Shown here: positions 6,271 through 7,778 of the stretch, one piece after another
Layout: each line of letters opens with the position of its first letter
How positions within the stretch are numbered: the stretch's first letter is position 1
Assembly: GCA_964609655.1 (NCBI GenBank)
Contig: CAZSUA010000270.1
Coordinates: forward strand, 1-7,778
Length of the DNA: 7,778 nt
DNA from: JBBRRP01 sp964609655
GTDB lineage: Bacteria; Myxococcota_A; Polyangia; Polyangiales; Polyangiaceae
Direction of reading: 5' to 3'
The notes under the pieces: generated by a model
Database searches by the model: none
What the model was told of the DNA's origin: nothing
What the model saw: only the letters and a program-made list of their open reading frames with translations
Position numbers and translations under genes: made by a program

Positions 6271-6993
6271 GTGGCGCCGGCGCCTGATATTGCCGGGTCC
6301 TTGCTGCTGGAATTCCAGAAGCAAGGGCTGGAGTTCCCTCGCTACGTATCCGCCTTGATGCGGGTGCTGCCGAGCGTTCTCATTATTCCTGCGTTTGGGC
6401 TATCTGCGGTGGCTCTGCCAATCCGGCTGACGCTCGGTGCGGCGTTGGCATTCAGCGTGGCACCGGCACTCTCCGCCACCGTATCCGATGCTGGGCCGGT
6501 GGCGTACGTCTTGGAGTTTGTGCGCGGGCTACCCGTGGCTCTGTCTGCCAGTGCGGTGCTCTGGGCATCCAGCATGACAGGAGCGCTGGCGGATGAATTG
6601 CGTGGGAATACAGGTTCTCTCCGTTCGATTGGCCTTGAGTCGAGCACGCCACTTGGAACCTTGCTGTCGCTGATGGTTGCGTTGGTGTTTTTGATTTCAG
6701 GTGGCCCCGAGCGCTTGGTGCGTGCACTTTCGCATGAGAACCTGGTGTTCTCTCCTTGGGTGGCCGTGAGCGATTTAGTAGCCGGGCTGGGGTTGGCGGT
6801 GGCTGTCGCGGCTCCGCTGGTTGTGGTTTCCGTCGTCGTGGACGTAGGGGTTGCGCTCGCTTCTAGGGTCGCGTTTCCTGTTCCGTTGCAGCAGGTACTG
6901 AGCCCACTCAAGCCCTTCTTGCTGCTGTGTGTGGTAGCTCTTCTATTAGAGCGCATGCTGGAGCTGTTCGCGCTCGCGCTCCGTTCGAATTAG
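6271..6993 (+). CDS. FliR/SctT-family type III export gate membrane protein
   Basis: Inner-membrane component of the export gate that threads substrates into flagella or type III injectisomes, normally working with FliP/SctR and FliQ/SctS. The protein has 240 residues, slightly short for the family (about 250-265), and several hydrophobic segments: about 26-48, 51-67, 86-108, 128-145, 165-200 and 214-237. Family features are MRVLPSVLIIPAFG (30-43), followed by a Pro and IRLTLGAALAFSVAP (51-65), the polar loop DELRGNTGS (108-116), and APLVVVSVVVDVGVALASRV (181-200). The 'D-x-x-R-G' loop resembles the injectisome (SctT) branch more than FliR, but I cannot settle this. GTG 6271 is the earliest possible start because an in-frame stop lies at 6262; AAGG is only 3 bases away. 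Met29 would remove part of the first membrane segment. No partner gene is visible; the hydratase is divergent and the barrel gene convergent. Confidence 0.8.
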   Translation: MAPAPDIAGSLLLEFQKQGLEFPRYVSALMRVLPSVLIIPAFGLSAVALPIRLTLGAALAFSVAPALSATVSDAGPVAYVLEFVRGLPVALSASAVLWASSMTGALADELRGNTGSLRSIGLESSTPLGTLLSLMVALVFLISGGPERLVRALSHENLVFSPWVAVSDLVAGLGLAVAVAAPLVVVSVVVDVGVALASRVAFPVPLQQVLSPLKPFLLLCVVALLLERMLELFALALRSN

Positions 6994-7757
6994 AGCGGGA
7001 TCCGATAGCCAACTCCGAGGCTCAGCGCGACGACGTTGGTTTGGCCGGTGAGAGAAGCTTTGTCACCAAACGGATCCGTTGCCGGTTTTGTCGGTAAAAA
7101 CCAGGCTCCGTAACGAGCACTCCCGACAACCGACCAGTTCGGGGAAAGCGCAAACGTGGAGCCAAGCGCAAATCCAAGCGCTAGCCCTTCTGAGCGGATC
7201 GGCGCGCCGCGCGGACGCACGAGCGACAACTCAGTGCTTTGTTTATCAGAGAAAGAATCTCTCACAACGGCCAAACCGCTCGTTAGGCCAGCCCAGGCTT
7301 CTACCGTTTCACCAACGTACGCATAATAACGCCCGATTGCCTCAACGGTCAGATAACCGCGGCTATGATCGCGTGCAAACGCGGCCGGATCTTCGCTCCC
7401 AGGGGAGCGGATGGTGAGCAGGCCCATGGTGATGCCTGCGCCAAACGAGTACCTCAGCGTCGGCCGGTAAAGCTGCCAAGCATCCAATTCGAAGCTCACA
7501 TCACCCTGCGAGCAGCTACCGGGTCCACAAATCTCGGCGCCCGGCAGAGTGAATGCGCCCAGGCCAAACTCCGCAATGCCGACCGGCCGATCAATGGCCA
7601 TGTAGCCACGACTCGTGCGTGTGAAGGAAGCATTCGAAGTGCCTTCGCTCGACACTGGCTCGACACTAGCCGGCGCTTCAGCGTGCACGCTCGACACCCA
7701 AAGCACGCCAACGCTGGCGCCCAGTAGCGCTAAGGTCTTGCCGGAGAGGACACGCAC
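6990..7757 (-). CDS. Secreted probable outer-membrane beta-barrel protein
   Basis: A 255-residue protein of unknown function with a clear Sec signal peptide: MRVLSGK, a hydrophobic core ALLGASVGVLWVSSV and an Ala-x-Ala-like site VHA|EA after residue 26. After a Ser/Thr/Pro-rich stretch (27-50), the rest alternates short aromatic or Gly-rich strands with polar loops, for example VGIAEFGLGAFTL (59-71), TLRYSFGAGITMGLL (100-114), LTVEAIGRYYAYVG (136-149), LALGFALGSTFALS (192-205) and VALSLGVGYRIPL at the end. This fits an 8- to 10-strand outer-membrane barrel. Cys77 and Cys82 probably close a loop disulfide. The final residue is Leu, not the Phe usual in barrel proteins, but the preceding Tyr fits. 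GTG 7757 is chosen from the signal peptide; the frame stays open to the right edge, and no Shine-Dalgarno is evident. Its TAA overlaps the export-gate stop by 4 bases. I do not recognise a specific family. Confidence 0.72.
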   Translation of the reverse strand: MRVLSGKTLALLGASVGVLWVSSVHAEAPASVEPVSSEGTSNASFTRTSRGYMAIDRPVGIAEFGLGAFTLPGAEICGPGSCSQGDVSFELDAWQLYRPTLRYSFGAGITMGLLTIRSPGSEDPAAFARDHSRGYLTVEAIGRYYAYVGETVEAWAGLTSGLAVVRDSFSDKQSTELSLVRPRGAPIRSEGLALGFALGSTFALSPNWSVVGSARYGAWFLPTKPATDPFGDKASLTGQTNVVALSLGVGYRIPL

Positions 7758-7778
7758 TGCACCAGCATACCATGGGCT

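Noticed and set aside
6342..6956. Minus-strand open frame of 204 codons, Thr/Ser/Ala-rich, inside the export-gate gene
   Set aside because: It is antisense to a well-supported membrane protein, and its low-complexity Thr/Ser composition is what results from reading hydrophobic codons on the reverse strand.

Overview
The window looks like chromosomal DNA from a Gram-negative bacterium with a fairly GC-rich genome, most plausibly a member of the Myxococcota (former Deltaproteobacteria). This rests on indirect signs: type IV pilus minor pilins, secreted lipoproteins with long N-regions, an outer-membrane barrel candidate, several GTG starts and a FliR/SctT export protein. The taxon is inference. 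Nine protein genes fill nearly all of the sequence. I see no tRNA, rRNA, CRISPR array, insertion sequence or integrase.

Positions 1 to 2328 (minus strand) hold a compact minor-pilin operon in the order GspH/FimT-like, PilV-like, PilW-like. The first two genes share an ATGA overlap and the last two are 11 bases apart. All three proteins carry a class III prepilin leader with Gly at -1 and Glu at +5. The PilW-like gene runs off the left edge, so PilX/PilY1-type genes could follow outside. Such pseudopilins form the priming tip of type IV pili.

Positions 2329 to 2501 are a divergent intergenic region. From 2502 to 4826 (plus strand) come a lipoprotein that resembles DUF6599-type proteins and a complete acyl-CoA dehydrogenase with a GTG start. 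A two-gene minus-strand operon from 6184 to 4836 converges on them. It encodes a double hot-dog MaoC/hydratase-2 enzyme and, through another ATGA overlap, a small parvulin-type prolyl isomerase lipoprotein. The dehydrogenase and the hydratase could catalyse successive steps of acyl-CoA oxidation, but they are on opposite strands and need not be co-regulated.

Positions 6271 to 6993 (plus) encode a FliR/SctT-family membrane protein of a type III export gate, with no other export gene in view. It meets tail to tail, with a 4-base overlap, a secreted probable outer-membrane barrel protein (minus, 7757 to 6990).

Most of the window is ordinary housekeeping and envelope biology. I found no convincing new system. 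The best leads are the isolated export-gate gene, the translational coupling of a periplasmic foldase to a cytoplasmic hydratase, and the two-part lipoprotein divergent from the pilin operon.
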